A DNA stretch of 64,000 bases, from positions 1-64,000 of the forward strand of contig CAYWJW010000001.1 in assembly GCA_964458795.1 (NCBI GenBank), written 5' to 3'. Below the pieces are notes generated by a model that worked only from the letters and a program-made list of their open reading frames with translations, ran no database searches and was not told where the DNA came from. Numbering within the stretch: the first letter of the stretch is position 1; each line of letters begins with the position of its first letter. Made by a program: the position numbers and the translations under genes. Shown in pieces: positions 35,266 through 44,991 of this stretch. This stretch comes from JAJTHY01 sp964458795. GTDB taxonomy: Bacteria > Pseudomonadota > Alphaproteobacteria > Rickettsiales > Midichloriaceae.

Positions 35266-38040
35266 ATGGCAACTTTGACAGATACACCAAACAAAGGATT
35301 TAAAAATACAATTTCAGTTTCTATTGAAAGTGAAATGAAGCGCTCGTACTTAGATTATGCGATGAGCGTAATAGTCAGCAGGGCTTTGCCAGACTGTAGA
35401 GATGGGCTAAAGCCAGTTCATAGGCGCATACTCTTTGGCATGCATCAGATGAATAACTACCATGATAAGCCGCATAAGAAATCTGCGAGGATTGTCGGTG
35501 AAGTAATGGGTAAGTATCACCCACATGGTGATGCACCTATTTATGGCTCGTTGGTTAGAATGGCACAGGAATTCTCTTTGAGGGATCCATTGGTAGATGG
35601 TCAAGGAAACTTTGGTTCAGTTGATGGAGATTCTCCGGCGGCGATGAGGTATACCGAGGCTAGGCTCTCTAAAATTGCTGCCAAAATGCTTGGTGATATT
35701 GATCAAGAAACAGTCGACTTTCAAGACAACTATGATGGGAGTGAGAGCGAACCAAAAGTTTTACCAGCGCGCTTTCCAAATCTTTTGGTTAATGGTACTA
35801 GCGGTATTGCAGTTGGTATGGCTACAAATATACCAACTCATAATCTGGGGGAAGTTATTGATGCATGCTTTGCATATATTGAGAACTCCGAGATCACATC
35901 AGAAGAGTTGGTAGAGTTCGTTCAAGCGCCTGATTTCCCAACTGGAGGGATGATTGTAGGGGCTACTCAAGCAAGAAATGCGCTAATAAGCGGTAAGGGC
36001 ATCATCATGATGCGAGGCAGAGCAGAGATAGAAGAGATAGGAGGGCATTTTGCTATAATAATAAAAGAGCTTCCTTATCAAGTTAACAAATCGGAGTTAG
36101 TTAAGAAGATAGAGCACCTTTCCCGTGATAAAGTAATAGAGGGTATCTCCGAGCTGCGTGATGAATCCAATAAACTTGGTATCCGTATAGTTGTTGAACT
36201 CAAAAGGGATGCGACACCTGAAGTAGTGATAAATCAGCTTTATAAGCACTCTGAGCTACAGACAAGCTTTGGTGTTAATATGTTGGCGCTTAATAATGGA
36301 CGCCCTATTTTGATGGGTCTTAAGGAGATAATATCATCGTTTGTAGATTTCCGCAAAGAAGTGGTGACAAGACGTACGGTATATCAGTTGAATAAAGCCC
36401 GTAATAAAGCGCATGTGTTGATTGGTCTATCTCTTGCAGTTGCCAATATCGACGAAGTGATCGCAATGATCAAGGGATCACCTAATCCTCAAGAGGCTAA
36501 GAAGCGGCTGATGGAGAAATATTGGCAAGCCGATGAAGTAATACCTCTCCTTAAACTGGTTGATGACTATAGGAATGATCTTGTTGACGGTAAGTGCCGT
36601 TTTACTCTTGAGCAAGCTGAAGCAATTCTAGAAATGAAGCTTTCAAAACTTACAGGGCTTGAGAAAGGAAAGATTGAGAACGAGCTTGCAGAACTAGCTA
36701 AAACCATTGCAGACTTCTTAGAATTGCTTGGGTCAAAGGAAAGGCTGTTTGCCCTAATATCAAAAGAATTGCAAGAAGTTAGGGATGCATTTGCTACTCC
36801 GCGCCGTACAGAAATAATTTTAGATGATCGTGAATTCAACGATGAAGACCTAATTGCACGCGAAGAAATGGTGGTGACCAACACCATGGGTGGGTTCATT
36901 AAGCGTGTTCCGCTTGATACCTATAGAGCGCAAAGACGTGGTGGTAAAGGTAGGTCTGCGATGTCTGTTTATGCGGATGACACAACTACAGATATAATAG
37001 TGGCTAGTACTCATGCACCGCTTCTATTCTTCTCCTCATTTGGAAAAGTATATAGAATGAAGGTCTATAAGTTGCCGCTCAGCGCTCCGCAGTCTAAAGG
37101 TAAAGCGCTGGTAAATATGCTGCCGCTTGCAAAGGACGAAAGGATTACCAACATCATGCCGTTGCCGGAGAACCCCGAAGAATGGGCTGATTATAGCATT
37201 GTGTTTGCCACTAGAAGCGGTAATATTAGGCGCAATGAGCTCAGTGCTTTCTCAAGTATTCAGGCCAATGGTAAAATAGCTATGCAACTTGATCAGGGTG
37301 ATGCGCTTATAGGAGTTAGTATTGCGAGATCTACTGATCATATCTTACTATGTACTAAATATGGTAAAGCATTACGATTCCCGCTTTCAAAGTTACGTAT
37401 TTTCAAGAGCCGCAAATCTGATGGTGTTAGAGGGATTAAATTTGCGCATGAAAATGATGCGGTTGTTTCTATGGCAATTTTATCAGAAGCCAAAGCAACT
37501 CTTGAGCAGCGTGAGGAGTATTTGAAAATCCCAGTTGAAATAAGGTTGGGCTATAAAAATACAAAAGACGTCGAAAAGTTTAAAAGCGAAGTTGTTGATA
37601 GCGATATAATATTTACTAACTTAAATATGGAAGCGGCTTTAGAGTTGGCTGCAGCTGAGCAGTTTATCCTAACAGTTACTGAAAACGGATATGGCAAACG
37701 CACCTCGCTTTATGAATACCGTGTGACTGGTAGAGGAGGTCAGGGTATATTGAATATAGATACTGCAGAGCGAAATGGTCCGGTTGTTGCGAGCTTACCA
37801 GTTGCGACCGAAGATCAGATTATTCTGCTAACTAGCGGAGGAACTTTGATTAGAACTAAGGTGATTGATATAAGAATAACTGGTCGAAACGCGAAAGGTG
37901 TTAAAGTTATGACTGCACAAGATAGTGAAAAAGTTATATCGGTAACTCGGATCTTAAACGAAGGGGTTGCTGCAGCTGATGAATTGGAGGAAAGTGACGA
38001 AATACCTAGCGCTGATACACAAGCAGCTGTGGGAGAGTAA
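35266..38040 (+). CDS. gyrA: DNA gyrase subunit A
   Basis: 924 residues. Breaks and rejoins DNA during supercoiling. Opening MKRSYLDYAMSVIVSRALPD (from Met24), catalytic Tyr129 in AAMRYTEARL and the GyrA box QRRGGKGR, which separates it from ParC. A six-bladed beta-pinwheel and an acidic tail (ELEESDEIPSAD) follow. The quinolone region reads HPHGDAPIYGSLVRMAQ: Ala90 and Gly94 are at E. coli Ser83 and Asp87. The tautomerase gene begins 2 bp after its stop. Confidence 0.97.
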   Translation: MATLTDTPNKGFKNTISVSIESEMKRSYLDYAMSVIVSRALPDCRDGLKPVHRRILFGMHQMNNYHDKPHKKSARIVGEVMGKYHPHGDAPIYGSLVRMAQEFSLRDPLVDGQGNFGSVDGDSPAAMRYTEARLSKIAAKMLGDIDQETVDFQDNYDGSESEPKVLPARFPNLLVNGTSGIAVGMATNIPTHNLGEVIDACFAYIENSEITSEELVEFVQAPDFPTGGMIVGATQARNALISGKGIIMMRGRAEIEEIGGHFAIIIKELPYQVNKSELVKKIEHLSRDKVIEGISELRDESNKLGIRIVVELKRDATPEVVINQLYKHSELQTSFGVNMLALNNGRPILMGLKEIISSFVDFRKEVVTRRTVYQLNKARNKAHVLIGLSLAVANIDEVIAMIKGSPNPQEAKKRLMEKYWQADEVIPLLKLVDDYRNDLVDGKCRFTLEQAEAILEMKLSKLTGLEKGKIENELAELAKTIADFLELLGSKERLFALISKELQEVRDAFATPRRTEIILDDREFNDEDLIAREEMVVTNTMGGFIKRVPLDTYRAQRRGGKGRSAMSVYADDTTTDIIVASTHAPLLFFSSFGKVYRMKVYKLPLSAPQSKGKALVNMLPLAKDERITNIMPLPENPEEWADYSIVFATRSGNIRRNELSAFSSIQANGKIAMQLDQGDALIGVSIARSTDHILLCTKYGKALRFPLSKLRIFKSRKSDGVRGIKFAHENDAVVSMAILSEAKATLEQREEYLKIPVEIRLGYKNTKDVEKFKSEVVDSDIIFTNLNMEAALELAAAEQFILTVTENGYGKRTSLYEYRVTGRGGQGILNIDTAERNGPVVASLPVATEDQIILLTSGGTLIRTKVIDIRITGRNAKGVKVMTAQDSEKVISVTRILNEGVAAADELEESDEIPSADTQAAVGE

Positions 38041-38042
38041 AG

Positions 38043-38243
38043 ATGCCCATTATAACACTTAAGATGCTTGAAGGAAGGTCTGATGAGGTTAAGGCGAAGT
38101 TGGTAAAAAGATTGACGGATACGTGCGTTGATTTACTTGACTCTAAACCAGAAAATGTTGAAGTAATTATTGAAGAGATAGAAAGCTCAAATTACGCAAA
38201 AGCTGGAATATTGCATAACCAAAGAGAGATGGAAAATGGCTAA
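38043..38243 (+). CDS. 4-oxalocrotonate tautomerase-family protein
   Basis: 66 residues. Pro follows the start Met (MPIITLKMLEGRS), giving the catalytic N-terminal proline after Met removal. VEVIIEEI and the KAG turn fit the family. Substrate unknown. Placed 2 bp after gyrA, 8-bp overlap with tolB. Confidence 0.88.
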   Translation: MPIITLKMLEGRSDEVKAKLVKRLTDTCVDLLDSKPENVEVIIEEIESSNYAKAGILHNQREMENG

Positions 38244-39537
38244 ATATATTAAATTCATTTTTGTAGCACTTAGTCTGCTTTGTATGGATGCAAGAGCTGC
38301 ACTTAAGATAGATATCACCCAAGGTCAGGTGGATCCAATGCCTATAGCCATAAGTGACTTTTATGATGCAAGTGGGCAGTCCTCTTCTTTAGGTAGTCAA
38401 ATTCGCGAAGTAGTAGAAAATGATCTAAAGAGCTCAGGCATATTCCGACCTATAAGCAAAGATGCATTCTTAGAAAACTTAACTATTGATAAGAAACCAA
38501 CCTTCACAAGTTGGCGCCAGATTGGAGCGCTTGCTTTTACTAGCGGAAGAATAACTCAAAACGGCGATAAAATAACTGTTGAATTCAGACTTTGGGACCC
38601 AGCTGTGGAAACTCAGATAGAAGGCACTTCATTTACACTGTCCGACAAATCTTGGCGTAGGGTAGGACATAAAATTGCTGACCAGGTTTACAAGCGTTTA
38701 ACAGGAGAGGGTGGTTATTTCGATACTCGGATAGTATTCATCTCCGAAACTGGGCCGTTTAATAAACGCGTAAAGAAGCTTGCAATTATGGACTCTGATG
38801 GAGCTGGATATAAGGAATTGACTGATGGCAGAAATCTAGTGTTGACACCACGATTTGATCCAAAATCTCAGCGTATCATCTATGTGTCTTACAAGAATCG
38901 CGTACCTCATGTATATTTGTTGGAATTACAAACCGGTCATCAGACGCTTATTGGGAATTTCCCTGGAATGTCGTTTGCTCCACAATTTTCTCCAGATGGA
39001 AGAAAGGCGGTATTGTCCGTTGCGAAAGATGGTACCACAGATATATATGAGCTTGGTTTAGATTCAGGTGGGTTACGCAGACTCACTTCAACACATGGAG
39101 CCATTAACACATCTCCTAGTTACTCACCTGATGGTGGCAAAATTGCCTTCAACTCGGATCGTGGTGGACAACCTCAGCTATATATTATGAATGCGAATGG
39201 TGGAGATGTACGTAGAATAAGCTTCGGAGATGGGAGCTACAATTCTCCAGTCTGGTCTCCAAGGGGTGATTATATAGCATTCACTAAAACAAAAGGTGGA
39301 TTACGTTATACAGGGGTTATGCGTACAGATGGAAGTGGCGAAAGGTTGCTTACTTCATCATGGATGGACGAAGGACCTACGTGGTCACCCAATGGACGTG
39401 TTATTATGTTCTCGCGTCAAGCTCGAGGAGGAGCTGGATATAATATATATGCAGTAGATATAACAGGATACAATGAACGTAAAATTGACACGCCAATGGA
39501 TGCATCTGACCCTGCTTGGTCGCCACTTTTGAATTAG
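38236..39537 (+). CDS. tolB: Tol-Pal system protein TolB
   Basis: 433 residues, signal peptide about 1-22 (ends DARA). N-terminal alpha/beta domain then a six-bladed beta-propeller of WD40-like units (FAPQFSPDGRKAVLSV, SPSYSPDGGKIAFNSDRGG, VWSPRGDYIAF). Periplasmic, links TolA to Pal for outer-membrane constriction. No tolQRA or pal adjacent here. Overlaps the tautomerase gene by 8 bp. Confidence 0.96.
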   Translation: MAKYIKFIFVALSLLCMDARAALKIDITQGQVDPMPIAISDFYDASGQSSSLGSQIREVVENDLKSSGIFRPISKDAFLENLTIDKKPTFTSWRQIGALAFTSGRITQNGDKITVEFRLWDPAVETQIEGTSFTLSDKSWRRVGHKIADQVYKRLTGEGGYFDTRIVFISETGPFNKRVKKLAIMDSDGAGYKELTDGRNLVLTPRFDPKSQRIIYVSYKNRVPHVYLLELQTGHQTLIGNFPGMSFAPQFSPDGRKAVLSVAKDGTTDIYELGLDSGGLRRLTSTHGAINTSPSYSPDGGKIAFNSDRGGQPQLYIMNANGGDVRRISFGDGSYNSPVWSPRGDYIAFTKTKGGLRYTGVMRTDGSGERLLTSSWMDEGPTWSPNGRVIMFSRQARGGAGYNIYAVDITGYNERKIDTPMDASDPAWSPLLN

Positions 39538-39547
39538 GTGCTCTTTT

Positions 39548-40393
39548 ATGATGAGAAAACCTAAGCGAGGTCTAGAAATTTTGAACCAAGCCTATTTGGC
39601 TTTAAGATTCTCGCAACTCAGGTTTGCTAATGTCATTGCGATTTTAGTATGTGTGTTGATTGTGATATTTTTAAACTCTCAAACCGAGCTTTCTGAGGGC
39701 GCACGCAATGTTTTATTTGAGATTAATTCACGTGTAGTAGAGCTCCTCAATAAGCCATGGGAGATGACCAATAAAGCCAAAGACTACGTTGATGAGAAAT
39801 TGTATCAAAAAGAAATACGTGAGCTCTCAGAGCGCAACCGCATGCTTGAGGAAATCATCATGCAGGTTGAGGCAGAAAATAAGGAGAGTAAAAAGCTTAA
39901 AGAACTGCTAAATTTTACCATGTCGGCTGATTATAAATCTTTAAGCACCAGGCTTCTCAAGGCATCTCTTGATACAGTATCGCAAGGATTTTTAATACCT
40001 GTAGGTAAAAATAAAGACGTTAATTTAAGTGCTTACGTAGTCGATGGGATAGGACTTGTTGGCAAAGTAGTTGAAGTTGCACAAGATACCGCAAAAGTAA
40101 GATTGATTACTAGTATTAATTCAAAGACACCTGTGGTTTTCTCCGAGTCACGCGAGCAAGCTATTCTAGTTGGGGACTCAACGTCAGGTAATCGACTGCA
40201 TATGATTTACTGCACTAATGCTGATAATTTAAGAGATGGTGAGACAGCGATTACGTCGGGAGATGGAAGCATATATCCATATGGAATATTAGTTGGAAAA
40301 ATTGTAAAGCAAGATAGCTCAACTTATGTACAGACTATGTTTGATATTGGTAGTTTAGAATTTGTAAAGACATACAGCAAATCTAGTAATTGA
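39548..40393 (+). CDS. mreC: Rod shape-determining protein MreC
   Basis: 281 residues. One N-terminal membrane helix (about 24-44), coiled coil (about 88-122, EIRELSERNRMLEEIIMQVE), then the two beta-barrel domain (GLVGKVVEVAQDTAKVRLIT; GILVGKIVKQ). Scaffold for the elongasome. MreB/MreD not adjacent. Start ATG 39548 or 39551. Confidence 0.93.
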   Translation: MMRKPKRGLEILNQAYLALRFSQLRFANVIAILVCVLIVIFLNSQTELSEGARNVLFEINSRVVELLNKPWEMTNKAKDYVDEKLYQKEIRELSERNRMLEEIIMQVEAENKESKKLKELLNFTMSADYKSLSTRLLKASLDTVSQGFLIPVGKNKDVNLSAYVVDGIGLVGKVVEVAQDTAKVRLITSINSKTPVVFSESREQAILVGDSTSGNRLHMIYCTNADNLRDGETAITSGDGSIYPYGILVGKIVKQDSSTYVQTMFDIGSLEFVKTYSKSSN

Positions 40394-40397
40394 CTAC

Positions 40398-40473
40398 AAA
40401 AATATTTTGCTTGGGGACTTCCATAGGGCAAATTTAAGAGCTATACTCATAAATATAAGATGAGAAAAGTGTG
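40398..40473 (+). repeat. 75-bp ACTTCCAT/TATAYT element, copy F
   Basis: AAAAATATTTTGCTTG, GGGACTTCCAT, 17 nt, TATACT, CATAAATATAAGATGAG, AAAAGTGTG. It starts 4 bp after mreC. Unlike most copies it has no same-strand coding sequence after it. Confidence 0.88.
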
Positions 40474-40582
40474 ATTCATTCCTCGGAAACCTTGACTATC
40501 TTCTGATGAGATCCTAACGTCTCATCTGGCGAAGGATGAAGGAGCTGCAGGCGACATGGGGATCTAAGAAGTTTATAAGTCA

Positions 40583-40741
40583 TACCAATTCCGGTAAATA
40601 ACTGTAAAGATGCGGGATAAATTTTGATTTTTTGGGAAGTCGCTGAAAGCCCATAATACTTTACATGTTTTGGGTTTTCAGCGGTGACTAAAAAAATCAA
40701 AAGATGAAGCGCATCTGTGCAGTTATTTGCCGGAATTGGTC
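40583..40741 (+). repeat. Full TACCAATTCC palindromic element (about 155 bp)
   Basis: Long imperfect hairpin. The left arm (TACCAATTCCGGTAAATAAC, TGTAAAGATGCGGGATAAAT, then GAAGTCGCTGAAAGCCCA) pairs with the right arm (TGGGTTTTCAGCGGTGACT ... GCGCATCTGTGCAGTTATTT, GCCGGAATTGG). The copies at 20781, 25148, 50002 and 59620 look like deletion forms of it. The 40394-41009 gap of 616 bp otherwise holds element copy F and a terminator, and no gene. Confidence 0.8.
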
Positions 40742-40839
40742 AGATGATGGTCATAACAAACACTGCTTCTACACCTATAGGTACTTGATTTGAAAGGCTT
40801 AAAGTATCCGTGCAAAAACGCCACCTGCGTCGCAGAGAG

Positions 40840-40870
40840 ACAAAGATTTGCTATACAATCTTTGTTTTTT
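40840..40870 (+). terminator. Orphan Rho-independent terminator
   Basis: ACAAAGATT and AATCTTTGT form a 9-bp stem with an 8-nt loop, then TTTTT. There is no coding sequence on this strand for about 450 bp upstream (mreC ends at 40393). It may end mreC read-through or an RNA started at element copy F. Confidence 0.6.
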
Positions 40871-41009
40871 AAAGGGTTATCTACTTTTTAATCCCGAACT
40901 CAGGTTTTAAGGTATTTTGAATGCTAAATTTATTCTAGGCACTAGTATGAATCCTCTTGAGGTCAGGTAATATGCAAGGATAAAGTAGCTGCCAACCTTG
41001 GTAAGCCAT

Positions 41010-43736
41010 CTAAGGTGTTGCTATATTCAATTTCAAATCCTCTTTTCTATCATCTTTTGCAAAAATAAGCACAAACTCTGTTCCTTTGCCAAGTGTAGAA
41101 TAACACTCAATGCTACCACCCATGCCTTCCATAATGCGCTTACAGAAAGGTAAACCCACGCCTGTTCCGTCAGTTGATCCATTTTTATCTAATATATCAA
41201 ATATATAAGGCAATTTTTCAGGTGCTATGCCATGGCCATTATCCTTAAAGTGCAACTCGTTACCCTCATACCATATCTCTATAGAGCTGTCGGGGCCTGC
41301 ATATTTTAAGGCATTGCTAATTAAGTTATTGAGTACATGGCCTACAAAATGCTTGCTGCCTTTAAAATCGAACTCATTGCCTTCCTTTACTTGAATTTGA
41401 TTTAGTTTGTTGCCATTGAGGCCATAAGATTTCAGGGTTTTATTTACGCAATCACCGATGTTATAGGTTCCCATATCATCAGCTTCAGCTATATCAGTGC
41501 GCACTAGATTTAACAGCCTATCTACAGTCTTTAAAGCTCCATCACTGGCTTCTTTAAATGGCTCTAATAATTCTTTTATGTTATCGAAAGCATCTTGATT
41601 TATTTCATCAACACGGTTCTTATCCTTAAAAGCGTTTATAAGTATATCAGCCATCATAGATGCTCCATGTAGTGGATTTATTACTTCATGGCCTACTGCA
41701 GTGCCATACAGCATTTTGGATTGCAATTCTTTTTCTTGAGCCATGTCTTTGTGTTTGAGGATAAGTACGACACCTGTTGTGAGTATGCAGTATACATAAG
41801 GAAACACCTTGGGCGCATCGCTTGTAACTAGAGCCAAGTTGTAACCTGTTAATTTGAATAATGCATAGGCTGCAGCAAATCCTACAACGGATAGAAACAC
41901 CATTGTAAACAATCCACCAAATACATAGAGCAGTATAATACTCAACATCAAGTTGAGTATCCATGGCGCACTGCTTGCATACACAAGTGCAATATATGAA
42001 GATAAGAATGGGAAGCAGTATAGTAGTGTTATATACCAGTATATAGGCATATATTTAGCTCGTTGCTTGGGAGTTAAATAATAATCATGTACACAAAGTC
42101 CAAAGCACAAAATAGTTGCTAGTACTTTCATACACAAAATGGTGTGCATAATAGTATTATTCGTAAACTCCATGAAGAATGATGACCCAAGAAAATATAC
42201 TACTCCTAACCCACCGAAGAGGTAACAGTATTCTTTGTGCCTGCTAGTTTGCTTCTTTATTAGCTTTGTTATATACGCGACTATACTCTTACTTTTAGGT
42301 GAGTTAACGAGAGGACGTATATGTCCGGTGAATATATTATTTCCAACTTCTTGGCCTGTGTATACCTGCCAATAGTGCATGCCGAATAGGCCCATAGTAC
42401 TTCCTATGATACCAAATAGAAGACTAATTGTTGCAAATTCACCAGTTATATACCCACCTAAAAGCACTCCAATAATTCCAAGAATAGAGGAGCATACAAA
42501 AGATTTCGTGGTTGTCTGAAACAACATGAAGCCAGATACAAGTGGAATTAAAACAACTGGCTCCCAGAAGTTGCCTGCTAGCCATTCAAGTTCCATAACA
42601 CCAGCTCCAGTAAGTGCTATTGTCACGGATAAAGTGGCTATTACAAGCACCGATACTCTAGCTATAAGGAGCTCTTGTTTATCTGTAAGCTTTGGAAAAA
42701 GAGCTTTTGCTATATCATGTGCACATACAACACTAGTAGTATTAAGCCAAGAATCAGCCGTGGACATGATAGCAGCAAGTATACCGCTAATAAGAAGTCC
42801 TGTGATTCCTATAGGCAAGTAATTACCTATCAGGTAGAAAAATGCCAAATTAGGGTCAACCTCAGGTGCTTTTACCTTAATTACGAAGCCAATAAGGCAA
42901 ATAATCAAAGCAAATGGTAGTGATGTACAAGCCAGCATTTTCAGGGTTTTATTGAGCTGTTTGCTATCATTTGCCATTAAAAACCTTTGCATGAAGGTGC
43001 CTGGTGACATAGGGATTGTAAAATAGAGTATCATACTGGCAAGCAGAAGGACATTGCTCTTTGTGAAATCTATAGAAAGATGTGACGAAGGCAAATTGGA
43101 TACTAAGCTATCATATCCTCCAATATCGTGGAAAGCTATTGCACAAGCAAGAGGGATAGCAACCAGTAAAATCAAGCCCTGAAAAGTATCAGTAAGTGCT
43201 ACAGCTCTAATACCGCCAAAAATAGAATAGAGAACAAGCACACCAAATCCTATTAATACGCCTGATGCATGTGAAACGCCTAGGAAGTAATTAAATAGAT
43301 AGCCAATAGCACCTACTTGCATGGAAATAACGCCTATCGAGAAAAATATTGCTAATATATTGGTTAGCCATTTTCCAGGCTTTCCATATAAGAATCCCAT
43401 AACATCGCTAACAGACATACATCCAGCCTTTTTAAATACATCAATGTTTCGTGCAAACACTTTAGCTGTAACAAGCCAAATAAGCGGTTCTGCCAGAACT
43501 GCAATTGCAAAGATTAAGCCCATAGAATGGAGCTTTTCAACCATGCCGACAGTTGACCCTGCACCAATATGGGTTGCGAATATAGTAAAAAATAGGACTG
43601 TACTGGAAATATACCCAGTTCCGATTGTATATTCTCGTATAGTCTTAATGGTGCTCGCTTTATAAAGCCCAATAACTAGGCATAGAGTCAGGTAGACACC
43701 AATAACAGTAATATCTAATATATGTAAGTTACTCAT
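41010..43736 (-). CDS. Sodium/solute symporter fused to a sensor histidine kinase
   Basis: 908 residues. N-terminal SSS-family transporter (about 1-480, 13 helices; AIMSTADSWLNTTS is the conserved helix-8 motif). A second block of about 5 helices (about 510-650). Then a kinase: H box GHEVINPLHG with His683, N box HVLNNLISNALKYA, G1 FKDNGHGIAPEKLP and G2 GTGVGLPFCKRIM. There is no receiver or PAS domain seen. Like CbrA/PutP-kinase proteins, it probably senses a substrate (proline-like) as it moves or binds. The partner regulator is not adjacent; the ntrX-like gene at 54.9 kb is the only regulator in the window. Confidence 0.9.
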   Translation of the reverse strand: MSNLHILDITVIGVYLTLCLVIGLYKASTIKTIREYTIGTGYISSTVLFFTIFATHIGAGSTVGMVEKLHSMGLIFAIAVLAEPLIWLVTAKVFARNIDVFKKAGCMSVSDVMGFLYGKPGKWLTNILAIFFSIGVISMQVGAIGYLFNYFLGVSHASGVLIGFGVLVLYSIFGGIRAVALTDTFQGLILLVAIPLACAIAFHDIGGYDSLVSNLPSSHLSIDFTKSNVLLLASMILYFTIPMSPGTFMQRFLMANDSKQLNKTLKMLACTSLPFALIICLIGFVIKVKAPEVDPNLAFFYLIGNYLPIGITGLLISGILAAIMSTADSWLNTTSVVCAHDIAKALFPKLTDKQELLIARVSVLVIATLSVTIALTGAGVMELEWLAGNFWEPVVLIPLVSGFMLFQTTTKSFVCSSILGIIGVLLGGYITGEFATISLLFGIIGSTMGLFGMHYWQVYTGQEVGNNIFTGHIRPLVNSPKSKSIVAYITKLIKKQTSRHKEYCYLFGGLGVVYFLGSSFFMEFTNNTIMHTILCMKVLATILCFGLCVHDYYLTPKQRAKYMPIYWYITLLYCFPFLSSYIALVYASSAPWILNLMLSIILLYVFGGLFTMVFLSVVGFAAAYALFKLTGYNLALVTSDAPKVFPYVYCILTTGVVLILKHKDMAQEKELQSKMLYGTAVGHEVINPLHGASMMADILINAFKDKNRVDEINQDAFDNIKELLEPFKEASDGALKTVDRLLNLVRTDIAEADDMGTYNIGDCVNKTLKSYGLNGNKLNQIQVKEGNEFDFKGSKHFVGHVLNNLISNALKYAGPDSSIEIWYEGNELHFKDNGHGIAPEKLPYIFDILDKNGSTDGTGVGLPFCKRIMEGMGGSIECYSTLGKGTEFVLIFAKDDRKEDLKLNIATP

Positions 43737-43823
43737 TTTAATGTGGGTATAAAGTTATTAAGCTCCTAATACTTAAGGAAATATTTCACGATATTTTAAC
43801 CATTTGAGTAGTTGTTTGTAAAC

Positions 43824-43898
43824 AAATAATTTTGTTTAAGGACTTCCATAGACTAAAAAAACTAATTATAGTTATAAATATAAAGCAGGAGAAGTGTG
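43824..43898 (+). repeat. 75-bp ACTTCCAT/TATAYT element, copy G
   Basis: AAATAATTTTGTTTAAG, GACTTCCAT, 17 nt, TATAGT, TATAAATATAAAGCAG, GAGAAGTGTG. The most diverged plus-strand copy. It lies 97 bp before the AEC transporter gene. Confidence 0.8.
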
Positions 43899-43995
43899 TA
43901 AAAATCCTAAGGAAATTGCAATCCTAGCACTAGCTTAATTACCAATATTGGTATAATATTGGCTCTTAACTCAAGTAGTGTTATAACTTACAAAG

Positions 43996-44907
43996 ATGCC
44001 TATAATTAACTCGCTCATTATTATCTTCGCACTAATTGCAATCGGTCTTTTTGCTGAGAAGAGGAGCATATTGAGTCATACTCAGATAGAAGGATTTGAA
44101 GCATTTCTATTTAAAATAGGATTGCCATGCTATCTATTCGTAGCAGCTTTAAAGTATGATATACGATTGTTATTGCACACGGAATTTATATCCAGTTATT
44201 TAACAACTTTTTTAATTATAACAGCTATAATTGCATTGGTTTATTATAGGAGTGCTTCCTTATCTTCAATCCTTATGAGATCGTTAGCATCTGGATATTC
44301 AAATATCGCAATCTATGCTTTGCCAATAATAATATTTCTACTTAAAGATCCAATGTCTGGGATAATAGGTAATATTTTTCAAGTAGTTGTTATACAGTCA
44401 AGTATTGTAACTATATTAAACCTTATCAAGCATAAGGAAAAGGCAATGGTAAAAAGTGTTGTTGCTATATTGTCTACACCTTTAATTGTAATGCCTATAA
44501 TAGGGCTTACTTTAAACTATTTACAATTTTCACCTGGTTACATAATAACAACAGTAGTGGAAGATTTGGGCAATAGCGCATCAACGATAGCTTTGTTCGC
44601 ATTCGGACTAAGGCTTGGAACACTAAAGGTAACCAAAGCAAGTTTTGATAGAAACTTGCTTTTCATTATTTTCACAAAGAATGCTCTTCATCCCACCATT
44701 GCCTATTGTGTTGGAAGATACATATTCGCCTTAGAGCAGTACTGGCTATATTCACTAGTAATTACCGCTTCTGCTCCCGCGGCATACGTTATATACTTTA
44801 TAGCCAAACAATTCGCAGTCGATGAAGAGCTAATGAAACTAGTTGTTGCAATCAGTGCCATTGCATCATTATTTTCACTGGTAGTTATTACCGCGGTGTT
44901 TTTTTGA
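43996..44907 (+). CDS. AEC-family transporter
   Basis: 303 residues, about 9-10 membrane helices. Auxin efflux carrier family: opening IIIFALIAIGLFAEKRSILS, then the paired SGYSNIAIYALPIIIFLL and FGLRLGTLKV motifs. Bacterial members export dicarboxylates or amino-acid derivatives; the substrate here is unknown. Downstream of element copy G. The first half is unusually Ile/Leu-rich. Confidence 0.85.
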   Translation: MPIINSLIIIFALIAIGLFAEKRSILSHTQIEGFEAFLFKIGLPCYLFVAALKYDIRLLLHTEFISSYLTTFLIITAIIALVYYRSASLSSILMRSLASGYSNIAIYALPIIIFLLKDPMSGIIGNIFQVVVIQSSIVTILNLIKHKEKAMVKSVVAILSTPLIVMPIIGLTLNYLQFSPGYIITTVVEDLGNSASTIALFAFGLRLGTLKVTKASFDRNLLFIIFTKNALHPTIAYCVGRYIFALEQYWLYSLVITASAPAAYVIYFIAKQFAVDEELMKLVVAISAIASLFSLVVITAVFF

Positions 44908-44954
44908 TTTTTCTCAATATATAAATTAAGCTTTTGTTTTTAATGATTTTGCTA

Positions 44955-44960
44955 TATAAT
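44955..44960 (+). promoter_or_regulatory. Possible -10 box of the effector-like gene
   Basis: TATAAT lies 32 bp upstream of the ATG at 44992, after a T-rich stretch with a weak -35 (TTGTTT near 44934). The gene lacks the 75-bp element, unlike its neighbour. Confidence 0.35.
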
Positions 44961-44991
44961 TCCCCTGAAAAAACATAAATTGGATTAAGTT

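Noticed and set aside
35266..39537. gyrA-tautomerase-tolB as a special functional operon
   Set aside because: Tight spacing shows co-transcription at most; no known functional link.
40476..40700. Minus-strand 74-codon frame as a gene
   Set aside because: It runs through the palindromic repeat and has no ribosome site or family likeness.
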